A stretch of 64,000 bases of DNA from Mycolicibacterium celeriflavum (lineage in GTDB: Bacteria > Actinomycetota > Actinomycetes > Mycobacteriales > Mycobacteriaceae), in the NCBI RefSeq assembly GCF_010731795.1, contig NZ_AP022591.1, positions 3,906,001 through 3,970,000 on the forward strand, written 5' to 3'. How positions within the stretch are numbered: the first letter of the stretch is position 1; each line of letters starts with the position of its first letter. Below the pieces are notes generated by a model. The model ran no database searches and was not told where the DNA came from. It saw nothing but the letters and a program-made list of their open reading frames with translations. Position numbers and translations under genes: made by a program. Positions 45,084 through 53,733 of this stretch are shown here, piece after piece.

Positions 45084-46067
45084 ATGTCGATCGGCAACGT
45101 CGCGGCGCTCTGGCGGTATCCGGTGAAGTCGCTGGGCGGCGAGCAGGTCGAGGGCATCGACATCGGGCAGCGCGGGCTGCACGGCGACCGCCTCTGGGCC
45201 GTGCGGGACCTCGAACGCGACGTCACCGCATCGGCCAGACGCATACCGGCGCTGCTGACCGCCACCGCCCGGTACACCGCACCGCTCGCGCCCGATGCAG
45301 GACCCGGCAACGTGCCCGAGGTCGAGATCACCTTTCCCGACGGCGCCGTCATGTCGAGCAATGACGCCGGCGTGCACGACAAGCTGTCCGAAGTGGCCGG
45401 CCGCGACGTCCGGCTGACCGCACTGCCGCCGGCGGAGGACACCAGCTTGCACCGGCTGAGCAAGCACGAGCGCGACAACATCTCGATCGCAGCCTACCGG
45501 CAGGACTTCGGGTTGACCGAGGGCGAGGGGTTCCCGGACGTCTCGATGTACCGGATGTCCGATCTGGCCATGCTGGCCCGATACTCGACGCCGCCGGGGA
45601 TGTTCGTCGACCTGGCGCCGGTGCATGTGATCAGCCAGACGAGCCTTGCGACCATCGGCGGTGAGGTCGGCGGCGACGTCGACTTGCGCCGGTTCCGGCC
45701 CAACGTCCTTCTGACGCTCGATGATCCGGATGACGGGCTGCCGGAATCGCACTGGACGGGAGGGCTTCTCACAGTGGGTGGCGCGGTCCTCGAGGTCACC
45801 ATGCCGACGATCCGCTGCGTCGTGCCCAGCCGCCCGCAATCCGGGCTCGAGGTCGACCGCCGCATCACCCGGGCGGTCGCGGGACGTGCGCAGCGCTGCC
45901 TCGGCGTGTACTGCTGGGTGCAGACCGAAGGCGTTGTCCGAGTGGGGGATACGGCCGGCGTGCGCTCGGCGCCGGGACCGAAGCGCATGCTCACCGACGC
46001 GGCCAGGCGCGCGAAGCGCTTGACGTTCGGGGTGGCGACCGCGGCGGCGGACCGCTTCTCGCGCTAG
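45084..46067 (+). CDS. MOSC-domain protein
   Basis: A 327-residue protein with an N-terminal MOSC beta-barrel (IGNVAALWRYPVKSLGGEQV) and a C-terminal MOSC domain (LRRFRPNVLLT near residues 215-225, then MPTIRCVVPSRPQSGLEVDR with the sulfur- or cofactor-binding Cys). It resembles mARC/YcbX-type molybdenum-cofactor proteins that reduce N-hydroxylated compounds; substrate unknown. I start at ATG 45084, giving MSIGNVAAL; the 19 extra upstream codons lack family resemblance. Its TAG stop is shared on both strands with the next gene. Confidence 0.82.
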   Translation: MSIGNVAALWRYPVKSLGGEQVEGIDIGQRGLHGDRLWAVRDLERDVTASARRIPALLTATARYTAPLAPDAGPGNVPEVEITFPDGAVMSSNDAGVHDKLSEVAGRDVRLTALPPAEDTSLHRLSKHERDNISIAAYRQDFGLTEGEGFPDVSMYRMSDLAMLARYSTPPGMFVDLAPVHVISQTSLATIGGEVGGDVDLRRFRPNVLLTLDDPDDGLPESHWTGGLLTVGGAVLEVTMPTIRCVVPSRPQSGLEVDRRITRAVAGRAQRCLGVYCWVQTEGVVRVGDTAGVRSAPGPKRMLTDAARRAKRLTFGVATAAADRFSR

Positions 46068-46480
46068 AGCTTTCGAGCGCTGGCGGTGGCTCGGTCGAGT
46101 TCCCAGTATGCGCGCAGCGCGACGATCTTGCCGTCGTCGTCGACGCGGTAGGTGAACACGCCCTCGGCCGTCACCTCGTATCCGGCCGACCGGATCACGA
46201 TGTTGCCGACGTTGGCTTCCTCGTTGCCGCACTGGTAGGTCTGCTCGAAGTTGAACGTCAGCTCGCTCGGCGCGATCGCCTTGTCGTAGAACGCCGCGAT
46301 GGCTTCCTTACCGCGGTGGCCCTTGCCGTCCGGATCGAAGTGCGAGGGGCCGATCGGATCTTCGACAACCGCGTCGTCGGCGAAGTTGTCCAGCCACGCC
46401 TGCTTGTCATGCGCGATGGCGGCCTCGCGGGAGCGCTTGCCCGCCAGGTGAACCGGTGCGTTCGGATCGGTCACGGTCAT
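46064..46480 (-). CDS. NTF2-like (ketosteroid-isomerase-fold) protein
   Basis: A 138-residue SnoaL/NTF2-fold protein with HDKQAWLDNFADDAVVEDPI (about residues 24-43), HFDPDGKGHRGKEAIAAFYD and the C-terminal strand IVALRAYWELDRA. The fold includes delta-5-3-ketosteroid isomerases, so isomerisation of a steroid intermediate is possible. Last gene of the operon starting at 50603; it begins 3 bases after the LLM stop. Its stop codon uses the same CTAG tetramer as the convergent MOSC gene. Confidence 0.8.
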   Translation of the reverse strand: MTVTDPNAPVHLAGKRSREAAIAHDKQAWLDNFADDAVVEDPIGPSHFDPDGKGHRGKEAIAAFYDKAIAPSELTFNFEQTYQCGNEEANVGNIVIRSAGYEVTAEGVFTYRVDDDGKIVALRAYWELDRATASARKL

Positions 46481-46483
46481 GGG

Positions 46484-47362
46484 TCAGTCCTGCCAGCCCG
46501 AGTGGATGTAGGTATCGGCGAAGCGCTTCATCGCGTCCTTCTTCTTCTCCAACGGCGCATCGAAGCCCAGACCTTCGAAGACCCACGGGATCACGATGTT
46601 GTCGGTGACGCCGGCCTCGGCGAGTTCGCGGTGCCCGTCGACACCGAACTTGTCGATGCACACCGCCTGATACTCGAACGGCGCTTCGGCGCGACCGTAT
46701 TCGGCGAGCAGAGCCTTGAGCTTGGTGATGGTCTCGGCCAACTGGTCGCCGGTCATCATCGCGCTGGTCCAACCGTCACTGATCCGCGCCGCACGCTTGA
46801 GCGCGACCTCGGTGTGGCCGCCGACGTAGAACGGGACCGGCTCGGTGGGCGCCGGGCTCATCTGCAGCTTGTCGAAATCGTAGAACTCACCGTGGAACTC
46901 GACCATGCCGCCGGCGAGCACAAGCTTGATCACCTCGATCATCTCGTCGACGCGCTTGCCGCGTTTGGCGTACGGCTGTCCGCACCATTCGAACTCCTCA
47001 GGTGCCCAGCCGATTCCGACGCCGAACCCGAACCGGTTGTTGGTCAGGTTCGCCACCGAACCGACCTGGCGCGCCAGCAGCAGCGGGTTGCGCGAACCGA
47101 GCTTGAGCACGTTGGTGTAGAACCGCAGCGTCGACGTCACCGCACCCATTGCGGCCGCGGCGATCAGCGGGTCGACCCACGGGGTGTCCGCGTTCCACAT
47201 CCGCGAGCCGTCCGGCGTGTACGGATAGTCGGTCGACTGCTTCTCCATGTAGAACAGCGAGTCGGGCAGCGCGATCGCGTCGAACCCGACTTCCTCTGCC
47301 GCCTTGGCGATCTCGATGAGCTCCTCGACCGGGCCCATCGCGACGCTGCAGGTGTACTTCAC
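46484..47362 (-). CDS. F420-dependent LLM-class oxidoreductase (operon copy)
   Basis: A 292-residue luciferase-like TIM-barrel protein. Family segments are NRFGFGVGIGWAPEEFEWCG (about residues 133-152) and FYVGGHTEVALKRAARISDG. It probably reduces or oxidises a CoA intermediate with F420. Start ATG overlaps the ltp3 stop (ATGA at 47359-47362). It is distinct from the second LLM protein at 50662, which sits across the divergent promoter. Confidence 0.86.
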   Translation of the reverse strand: MKYTCSVAMGPVEELIEIAKAAEEVGFDAIALPDSLFYMEKQSTDYPYTPDGSRMWNADTPWVDPLIAAAAMGAVTSTLRFYTNVLKLGSRNPLLLARQVGSVANLTNNRFGFGVGIGWAPEEFEWCGQPYAKRGKRVDEMIEVIKLVLAGGMVEFHGEFYDFDKLQMSPAPTEPVPFYVGGHTEVALKRAARISDGWTSAMMTGDQLAETITKLKALLAEYGRAEAPFEYQAVCIDKFGVDGHRELAEAGVTDNIVIPWVFEGLGFDAPLEKKKDAMKRFADTYIHSGWQD

Positions 47363-48528
47363 GGCTTGTCAGCCCCGACCACCCACATCGAGTAGTACTG
47401 CGAACCGCCGCCGTACGCATGGCCGAGCGCCTTGCGGGCGTTCGGCACCTGGTGCTCGCCCGCCTTGCCCATCACCTGGATCGCGGCCTCGGCGAACCGG
47501 ATCATGCCTGAGGCGCCGATCGGATTCGACGACAGCACACCGCCGGACGGGTTGAGCGGGATGCGGCCACTGATCGCGGTCTCACCGGCCTCGGTGAGCT
47601 TCCAGCCTTCGCCCTCCGGCGCAAAGCCGAGGTTCTCCAACCACATCGGCTCGAACCACGAGAACGGCACGTAGATCTCGGCGACGTCGATCTCGTCGAT
47701 CGGGCTCTTGATACCCGCCGCCTCCCACAGCGCCTTGGCGGCGTCGCGGCCGGCCTGTGGATTGACCTGGTCGCGTCCCGAGTAGGCCAGCGGTTCGGTG
47801 CGCAGCGCGGTGGCGTGTATCCATGCGACGGGATTGCCCTCGGCGACGCGCTTGTCGGCGATTTCTTCGTTGCCGATCACCAGCGCGCACGCGCCGTCGG
47901 ACGACGGGCAGGTCTCGTCGAATCGGATGGGGTCCCACAGCATCTGCGAGGCCATCACCTTCTCCAGCGTGATGTCGGGCTGGTGCAGATGCGCCAACGG
48001 GTTCTTCGCGCCGTTGAGCCGATCCTTGACCGCGACCATCGCGCCGATGTGGTTCGGCGCTCCGGAGCGGCGGATGTAGGCGCGCACGTGCGGGGCGAAG
48101 TAGCCACCCGCGCCCGCGCCGACGGGCTTGGTGAACGGCACCGGAATACTCAACGCCCACATGGCGTTCGACTCCGACTGCTTCTCCCACGCCATCGCCA
48201 GCACTCGGCGGTACTTGCCCGACTGCACCAGCGACGCGGCGACCACACCGGTGGATCCGCCGACCGAACCCGCGGTGTGCACCCGGATCAGCGGCTTGTT
48301 CGTCGCGCCCACGGCGTCGGCCATGAACAACTCGGGCATCATGACGCCCTCGAAGAAGTCGGGCGCCTTGCCGACGACCACGGCGTCGATGTCGTCCATC
48401 GTCGCACCCGCATCGGCGAGCGCCCTATCTATGGCCTCGCGCACCAGGCCGTTCATCGACACGTCCTGACGCTTGGCGACGTACTTCGTCTGCCCGGTGC
48501 CCAGCACCGCTGCCAGCTGCTTGCTCAT
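47359..48528 (-). CDS. ltp3: Thiolase-like lipid-transfer protein Ltp3
   Basis: A 389-residue thiolase-superfamily protein corresponding to Rv3523. It starts MSKQLAAVLGTGQTKYVAKR and ends with HAYGGGSQYYSMWVVG; the nucleophile-loop region reads VHTAGSVGGSTGV without the thiolase cysteine, as in SCP2/aldolase-type relatives such as Ltp2. By analogy it may be half of an aldolase acting on a sterol side-chain CoA ester, paired with Ltp4 and the DUF35 protein. ATGA overlaps both upstream and downstream. Confidence 0.88.
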   Translation of the reverse strand: MSKQLAAVLGTGQTKYVAKRQDVSMNGLVREAIDRALADAGATMDDIDAVVVGKAPDFFEGVMMPELFMADAVGATNKPLIRVHTAGSVGGSTGVVAASLVQSGKYRRVLAMAWEKQSESNAMWALSIPVPFTKPVGAGAGGYFAPHVRAYIRRSGAPNHIGAMVAVKDRLNGAKNPLAHLHQPDITLEKVMASQMLWDPIRFDETCPSSDGACALVIGNEEIADKRVAEGNPVAWIHATALRTEPLAYSGRDQVNPQAGRDAAKALWEAAGIKSPIDEIDVAEIYVPFSWFEPMWLENLGFAPEGEGWKLTEAGETAISGRIPLNPSGGVLSSNPIGASGMIRFAEAAIQVMGKAGEHQVPNARKALGHAYGGGSQYYSMWVVGADKP

Positions 48529-49583
48529 GACCGTCCCTCCAGGACCGCGACCAAATTCTGTTGCAGCGCAGGGCCGCTCGTGGCATGCGCCAGCACCCGC
48601 TGGGCCGAGCCGTCGAAGATGTGCTGCGCGGCGAAGCCGATGCGCTCCAGGCCCGCCGAGAACATCGGGTTGGCCGCCAGTGCGCCGCCCGACGGGTTGA
48701 TCTTCGTCTTGTCGCCCAGGCCGATCGCCTCTTTGAGGATCAGCTGCTGATGGCTGAACGGCGCGTAGATCTCGGCCACTTCAATGGAGCCGGCGTCGCC
48801 GCCCGTCGCCGCCTGCGCCGACGCCGCCGTCGACGGTGAGGTGGTCAGGTCCCGGGCGCCCAGCACCGGCGTCTCGATGCGGTGCTCGAATCCGGTGATC
48901 CAAGCGGGGTTCTCGCGCAGTCCGCGCGCCCGGTCACCGGCCGCGAGCACGATCGCCGACGCGCCGTCGGTGATCGGCGCGATGTCATGGCGGCGCAACG
49001 GATCAGCGAAGTAGGGGCGGGACAGCAGTTCATCGATGCTCTTGGCCGGCTTCTCGCTGTCGGTGCGCCCCGCGGCGGCCATCGAATCCAGAGCCACCTG
49101 GGCCATCTGCTCGGCGGTCCATTTGCCGGCGTCCAACCCGAATCGCGCCTGCAGTCCCGCCATCGACACCGCATCCGGCCACAGCGGCGCGACGGTGTAT
49201 GGGTCGGTCTGCAGCGCGAGCACCCGGCGCAGCGTGCCGGCACTGGACTTGCCGAAGCCGTACACCAGCGCGGTCTCGACCTCACCGGTCAGGATCTTGA
49301 TGTAGGCCTCGTAGAGCGCCCATGCCGCGTCCATCTCGACGTGCGATTCGTTGATCGGCGGCACTGCACCGATCGAATCGATCGCCGAGATGAACGAAAA
49401 TGCCCGCCCGGCAAGATAATCGGAGGAGCCCGAGCACCAGAAGCCGATGTCGGTCTGCTTCAGGCCCAACTCCTCGTAGAGCTGGTGGAAGCACGGCATC
49501 AGCATCTCGACGCCGTTGGTGGTCCCGTCGGTGCGCCGCACGTGTGGTGCGTGCGCGAAGCCCACCACTGCAACTTCAGTCAT
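48525..49583 (-). CDS. ltp4: Thiolase-like lipid-transfer protein Ltp4
   Basis: A 352-residue thiolase-superfamily protein corresponding to Rv3522, starting MTEVAVVGFAHAPHVRRTDG, with a C-terminal NPSGGALAANPMFSAGLERI segment. Like Ltp3 it lacks a clear nucleophilic cysteine (AIDSIGAVPPINESHVEMDA). Published work links Ltp3/Ltp4-type proteins to side-chain aldol cleavage of C24-branched sterols, which suits a soil organism using phytosterols. Overlaps ltp3 by ATGA. Confidence 0.87.
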   Translation of the reverse strand: MTEVAVVGFAHAPHVRRTDGTTNGVEMLMPCFHQLYEELGLKQTDIGFWCSGSSDYLAGRAFSFISAIDSIGAVPPINESHVEMDAAWALYEAYIKILTGEVETALVYGFGKSSAGTLRRVLALQTDPYTVAPLWPDAVSMAGLQARFGLDAGKWTAEQMAQVALDSMAAAGRTDSEKPAKSIDELLSRPYFADPLRRHDIAPITDGASAIVLAAGDRARGLRENPAWITGFEHRIETPVLGARDLTTSPSTAASAQAATGGDAGSIEVAEIYAPFSHQQLILKEAIGLGDKTKINPSGGALAANPMFSAGLERIGFAAQHIFDGSAQRVLAHATSGPALQQNLVAVLEGRS

Positions 49584-49595
49584 TGCCTAATCCCT

Positions 49596-50603
49596 TTACA
49601 GGTGGTGCTTGTAGGTGTCGTATTCGGCATCGGGCTCACCCGTCGGCCGGAAGTGGTCGATGTTGTCGATGCCCAGGCCCCATTCCTCGCGGGGCTTCCA
49701 CACGGCCTCGACCCGCATGCCCATCCGGACTTCATCGGCCTCGATCTCGGTGACCAGGTGCAAAAACGGGATGTCGGCGCCGTCGAGCAGCACGTACGCC
49801 GCGACGTAGGGCGGCTTGATGCGCTGCCCCGCGAACGGGATGTTGATCACCGCGAACGTCGTCACCGTGCCCTTGTCCGGCAGTTCGATGAACTCGTCGA
49901 GTTCGTGGCCGGTGGCCGGATCGGCCTCCCGCGGCGGGAAGTACACCTTGCCGGGTTTGCCGTCGCGCCCTTTCTTGGTGCGTGCGCCCAGCAGCTTGCC
50001 CTCCTCGAGCGCCTTGAGGAACGTCGTCTCCGGAAACGAGGCGGTGTGCTGGATCTCGATGCTGCTCGGCGTCACCTGCACCGTGACGGGGTCACGGTCG
50101 TCTTTGCGGGGCTCGGCGGCAGGGCCTTCCTCCCCGAGCTTGAAGTACGCGATGTCGGTGATGGCGCCGACGGGCTCGTCGACCCAGTGCACGTGCACCC
50201 GCGCGCCGCTGCTGATGGCGTCGGACGAACCCGCGTCGACTGCGTGCAGCAGCGGGGTGTCCGCCCCGTCGAGCTTGATCAGCGCCCAAGCGAACGGCCG
50301 CTCCAGCGGCTGGCCCTCCAGCGGGGTCGACTGCCAGGTCCACGACACCACGGTTCCGACGCCTGCCACCGGTACGATCTCGGTCAATCGTTCGTAGGTG
50401 ACGGGGTCGAACTCGGCAGGTGGCACGTGGACGCGCCCGTCCGAACCGCGGACACCGACGATGCGCCGTTCGCGCAGCGCGGTGAAGAACTGGGACAGGA
50501 GTGGCCCTACTGAACGGGTGTAGTCGAATGAGAGTCTCAGCGGAGCCGAAAGTGGCCGCTGATGGGGATCGATCTGCACCGGGCTGCTTTGGCTGGTGGT
50601 CAC
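49596..50603 (-). CDS. Tandem DUF35 OB-fold protein (Rv3521-like)
   Basis: A 335-residue protein with two DUF35-like halves: one from about residue 22 (PLLSQFFTALRERRIVGVRG, HVPPAEFDP) and one from about 190 (TTFLKALEEGKLLGARTKKG, VYFPPREADP). Neither half shows CxxC zinc-ribbon cysteines. DUF35 domains are partners of thiolase-like aldolases (as in ChsH2-Ltp2), so each half could serve Ltp4 or Ltp3 encoded just downstream. GTG 50603 is chosen because the upstream open frame crosses the KstR box. Confidence 0.85.
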   Translation of the reverse strand: MTTSQSSPVQIDPHQRPLSAPLRLSFDYTRSVGPLLSQFFTALRERRIVGVRGSDGRVHVPPAEFDPVTYERLTEIVPVAGVGTVVSWTWQSTPLEGQPLERPFAWALIKLDGADTPLLHAVDAGSSDAISSGARVHVHWVDEPVGAITDIAYFKLGEEGPAAEPRKDDRDPVTVQVTPSSIEIQHTASFPETTFLKALEEGKLLGARTKKGRDGKPGKVYFPPREADPATGHELDEFIELPDKGTVTTFAVINIPFAGQRIKPPYVAAYVLLDGADIPFLHLVTEIEADEVRMGMRVEAVWKPREEWGLGIDNIDHFRPTGEPDAEYDTYKHHL

Positions 50604-50612
50604 GGCATCGAG

Positions 50613-50626
50613 TAGAACAGGTTCTA
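50613..50626. promoter_or_regulatory. KstR operator (ltp4/ltp3 operon and LLM gene)
   Basis: TAGAACAGGTTCTA matches TnnAACnnGTTnnA exactly. It lies 9 bases from the leftward GTG at 50603 and 35 bases from the rightward ATG at 50662, so one site serves both directions. Confidence 0.92.
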
Positions 50627-50661
50627 AGAATGGTTTCAACCACGGGTGTGGAGGCGGTCTC

Positions 50662-51693
50662 ATGAAGTTGGGTTTGCAACTTGGCTACTGGGGCGCGCAG
50701 CCGCCCGAAAACCACGCCGAACTGGTGGCCGCGGCCGAGGACGCCGGCTTCGACACCGTGTTCACCGCCGAGGCGTGGGGATCGGACGCCTACACGCCGC
50801 TGGCGTGGTGGGGCCGCGAGACCAAGCGGATGCGGCTCGGCACGTCGGTGATCCAGCTGTCGGCGCGTACCCCGACGGCGTGTGCGATGGCGGCCCTGAC
50901 GCTGGACCACCTCTCCGGCGGGCGACACATCCTGGGCCTCGGCGTGTCCGGCCCGCAGGTGGTCGAGGGCTGGTACGGCGCGAAGTTCCCGAAGCCGCTG
51001 GCGCGCACCCGCGAGTACGTCGACATCCTGCGCCAGGTGTGGGCGCGCGAGGCACCGGTGCGCAGCGACGGCCCGCACTACCCGCTGCCGTTGACCGGCG
51101 AGGGCACCACGGGCCTGGGCAAGAACCTCAAGCCGATCACCCATCCGCTGCGCGCGGACATCCCGGTCATGCTCGGCGCGGAGGGGCCCAAGAACGTCGC
51201 GCTGGCCGCCGAGATCTGCGACGGCTGGCTGCCGATCTTCTACTCGCCGCGCATCGCGGCCATGTACAACGAGTGGCTCGACGAGGGCTTCGCCCGGCCG
51301 GGCGCGCGCCGCAGCCGCGAGGATTTCGAAATCTGCGCGACGGCCCAGGTGGTCGTCACCGACGACCGTGCCGGCGTCATGGAGTTGATGAGGCCGCACC
51401 TGGCGCTCTACATGGGCGGGATGGGCACCGAGGACACCAACTTCCACGCCGACGTCTACCGCAGGATGGGCTACGCCGAGGTCGTCGACGACGTGACCAA
51501 GCTGTTCCGCAGCGATCGCAAGGACGAGGCGGCCAAGATCATCCCTGACGAGTTGGTCGACGACTCCGCGATCGTCGGCGACCTCGCGTACGTGCAGGAG
51601 CAGATCAAGGCGTGGGAGGCCGCGGGCGTCACGATGATGGTCGTCGGCGCGCGGTCGCCCGAGCAGATCCGCGACCTCGCCGGGATTGTGTAG
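50662..51693 (+). CDS. F420-dependent LLM-class oxidoreductase (Rv3520c-like)
   Basis: A 343-residue luciferase-like protein, starting MKLGLQLGYWGAQPPENHAE. Family motifs are MRLGTSVIQLSARTPTACAM (about residues 55-74) and the F420 segment LGLGVSGPQVVEGWYG. Gene order matches Rv3520c. Substrate unknown, but KstR control implies sterol catabolism. The ATG at 50662 matches the usual N-terminus; 22 upstream codons lie over the operator. Confidence 0.87.
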   Translation: MKLGLQLGYWGAQPPENHAELVAAAEDAGFDTVFTAEAWGSDAYTPLAWWGRETKRMRLGTSVIQLSARTPTACAMAALTLDHLSGGRHILGLGVSGPQVVEGWYGAKFPKPLARTREYVDILRQVWAREAPVRSDGPHYPLPLTGEGTTGLGKNLKPITHPLRADIPVMLGAEGPKNVALAAEICDGWLPIFYSPRIAAMYNEWLDEGFARPGARRSREDFEICATAQVVVTDDRAGVMELMRPHLALYMGGMGTEDTNFHADVYRRMGYAEVVDDVTKLFRSDRKDEAAKIIPDELVDDSAIVGDLAYVQEQIKAWEAAGVTMMVVGARSPEQIRDLAGIV

Positions 51694-51712
51694 ACACTTC
51701 TTGCTAGTTGTC

Positions 51713-51726
51713 TAGAACGCGTTCTA
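51713..51726. promoter_or_regulatory. KstR operator with overlapping -10 (Rv3519-cyp142 operon)
   Basis: TAGAACGCGTTCTA is a perfect palindrome. The final TA begins TAGATT (51725-51730), a TANNNT -10 ending 6 bases before the ATG at 51737, predicting a leaderless mRNA. Confidence 0.92.
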
Positions 51727-51736
51727 GATTGACGCG

Positions 51737-52456
51737 ATGAGTCAGCACACCATCGCGGGCACCGTTTTGACCATGCCGGTGAAGATCCGCAAGGCGCAGC
51801 AACACATGGCGATGTTCTCGGTCAACGCCGACGCCGCCCAACGGATGATCGACTACAGCGGCCTGCAGGTGTGCCGCTTCCTGCCCGGACGCGCCGTCGT
51901 CGTGCTGATGCTGATGCACTACGTCGACGGCGACCTCGGCCAGTACTACGAGTACGGCACCAACGTGATGGTGAACCCGCCGGGGTCTTCTGCTTCGGGC
52001 CCGCGCGCGTTGCAGGACGCCGGCGCCTTCATCCACCACCTGCCCGTCGACCAGGCGTTCACGCTCGAGGCGGGCACGAAGATCTGGGGCTACCCGAAGG
52101 TGATGTCCGACTTCACGATTCGCGACGGCCACACGTTCGGGTTCGACGTCACGATCGACGGGCAGTTCGCCGTCGGCATGGACTTCAAGCCGGGGCTGAA
52201 GGCGCCCGCGGCGTTCACGTCCAAGCCGCAGGCGCATCCCACGTACTCCTACCGTGACGGGGTGGTCCGGCAGACGGTCGGGGAGATGAAGCTGTCCGAT
52301 GTGCGCTACCGGCCTGGTGGCGCGCGCGTCCGGTTGGGCGAACATCCCTACGCCAAGGAGCTGGCCTCGCTAGGCTTCCCGAAACGCGCGCTGTTCTCCA
52401 GTTCGGCCGGCAACGTGGAGATGTCGTTCGCTGACGCGCAGGAGGTCCGTCCATGA
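51737..52456 (+). CDS. Acetoacetate decarboxylase-fold protein (Rv3519-like)
   Basis: A 239-residue protein of the acetoacetate decarboxylase superfamily: YGTNVMVNPPG, AFIHHLPVDQAFTLEAGTKI, WGYPKVMSDFTI. The decarboxylase active-site lysine would lie in the WGYPK segment. Function in sterol use unknown. First gene of a two-gene operon with cyp142 (ATGA overlap at 52453-52456). Confidence 0.83.
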   Translation: MSQHTIAGTVLTMPVKIRKAQQHMAMFSVNADAAQRMIDYSGLQVCRFLPGRAVVVLMLMHYVDGDLGQYYEYGTNVMVNPPGSSASGPRALQDAGAFIHHLPVDQAFTLEAGTKIWGYPKVMSDFTIRDGHTFGFDVTIDGQFAVGMDFKPGLKAPAAFTSKPQAHPTYSYRDGVVRQTVGEMKLSDVRYRPGGARVRLGEHPYAKELASLGFPKRALFSSSAGNVEMSFADAQEVRP

Positions 52457-53649
52457 CGCTCACTCGACCAGATGTCGATCTCACCGACGGTGGGTTCTAC
52501 GCCGGGGACTCGCGATCCGTCTACAAATGGATGCGCGAGAACGAGCCGGTGTTCCGGGACCGCAACGGCTTGGCCGCCGCCGCCACCTATGCCGCGGTGA
52601 TCGAGGCCGAGCGCAATCCCGACCTGTTCTCCAACGCCGGCGGGATCCGGCCGGATCAGCCGGGCGTCGAAATGATGATCGAGATGGACGATCCGCAGCA
52701 TCTGTTGCGGCGCAAGCTCGTCAACGCCGGCTTCACCCGCAAGCGGGTGAAAGACCTTGAAGGGTCGATCAGTTCGCTGTGCGACACGTTGATCGACAAC
52801 GTGTGTGAGCGCGGCGAGTGCGATTTCGTCTGGGACATCGCCGCGCCGCTACCGATGGCCGTCATCGGCGACATGCTCGGTGTGCGCCCCGAGGAACGGG
52901 AGATGTTCCTCAAGTGGTCCGACGATCTGGTCAGCTTCCTGAGCAGCACCGCGGACCCCGAGAAGTTCCAGATCACGATGGACGCGTTCGCCGCCTACAG
53001 CCAGTACATGATGGGCATGATCGAGGCCCGCAAGGCCGAACCGACCGACGACCTGGTCAGCGTGCTGGTGCACGCGGAGGTCGAGGGGTCGAAGCTGGAG
53101 GACCACCAGATCGTCACCGAGGTGCTGTTGCTGCTGATCGGCGGCGACGAGACCACCCGGCACACCCTGTCCGGCGGGACTCGACAGCTACTGCGTCATC
53201 CGGACCAGCATCAGAAGCTGCTCAACGATCCGGGGTTGCTGCCCAACGCGATCGAGGAGATGCTGCGCTGGACTGCGCCGGTGAAGAACATGGCGCGAAC
53301 CGTCACCTCCGACACCGAGTTTCACGGAACCGCCCTCAAGGAGGGCGAGAAGATGATCCTGCTGTTCGAGTCGGCGAACTTCGACGAAGCGGTTTTCGAG
53401 CGCCCGGAGTCCTTCGATATCGAGCGCTATCCCAACAACCACCTGGCGTTCGGCTTCGGCACGCACTTCTGCCTGGGCAACCAGCTCGCCCGCCTCGAAC
53501 TGTCGATCATGCAGACCAAGTTGCTGCAGCGCCTGCCCGATCTTCGGTTGGCTTCCGACGACGAATTACCTTTGCGGCCCGCCAACTTCGTGTCGGGCCT
53601 GGAGAAGATGCCGGTGAAGTTCACGCCGACGAAGCCGGTAGGCGCCTAG
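52453..53649 (+). CDS. cyp142: Cytochrome P450 CYP142, steroid C26 monooxygenase
   Basis: A 398-residue P450 (Rv3518c family). Heme loop FGFGTHFCLGNQLARLE with thiolate Cys340, I-helix LIGGDETTRHTLSG, K-helix IEEMLRW. CYP142 oxidises the sterol C26 with the opposite stereochemistry to CYP125 and can back it up. Second gene after the Rv3519-like gene. A strong hairpin repeat lies 21 bases after the stop. Confidence 0.95.
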   Translation: MTLTRPDVDLTDGGFYAGDSRSVYKWMRENEPVFRDRNGLAAAATYAAVIEAERNPDLFSNAGGIRPDQPGVEMMIEMDDPQHLLRRKLVNAGFTRKRVKDLEGSISSLCDTLIDNVCERGECDFVWDIAAPLPMAVIGDMLGVRPEEREMFLKWSDDLVSFLSSTADPEKFQITMDAFAAYSQYMMGMIEARKAEPTDDLVSVLVHAEVEGSKLEDHQIVTEVLLLLIGGDETTRHTLSGGTRQLLRHPDQHQKLLNDPGLLPNAIEEMLRWTAPVKNMARTVTSDTEFHGTALKEGEKMILLFESANFDEAVFERPESFDIERYPNNHLAFGFGTHFCLGNQLARLELSIMQTKLLQRLPDLRLASDDELPLRPANFVSGLEKMPVKFTPTKPVGA

Positions 53650-53670
53650 CACGCCGATGGGCCCGCCTCG

Positions 53671-53722
53671 AGTGTGAATCTCACGACGCTTCAGCGGCAT
53701 TATGCGTCGTGAGATTCACAAT
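53671..53722. terminator. Inverted repeat between convergent cyp142 and echA19, copy 2
   Basis: AGTGTGAATCTCACGACGC (53671-53689) pairs with 53704-53722 at 18 of 19 positions around a 14-base loop. It sits between two convergent stops (53649 and 53734), suiting a bidirectional terminator. Its outer half matches the repeat at 31771. No U-tract follows. Confidence 0.7.
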
Positions 53723-53733
53723 CGCGCCGCCCG

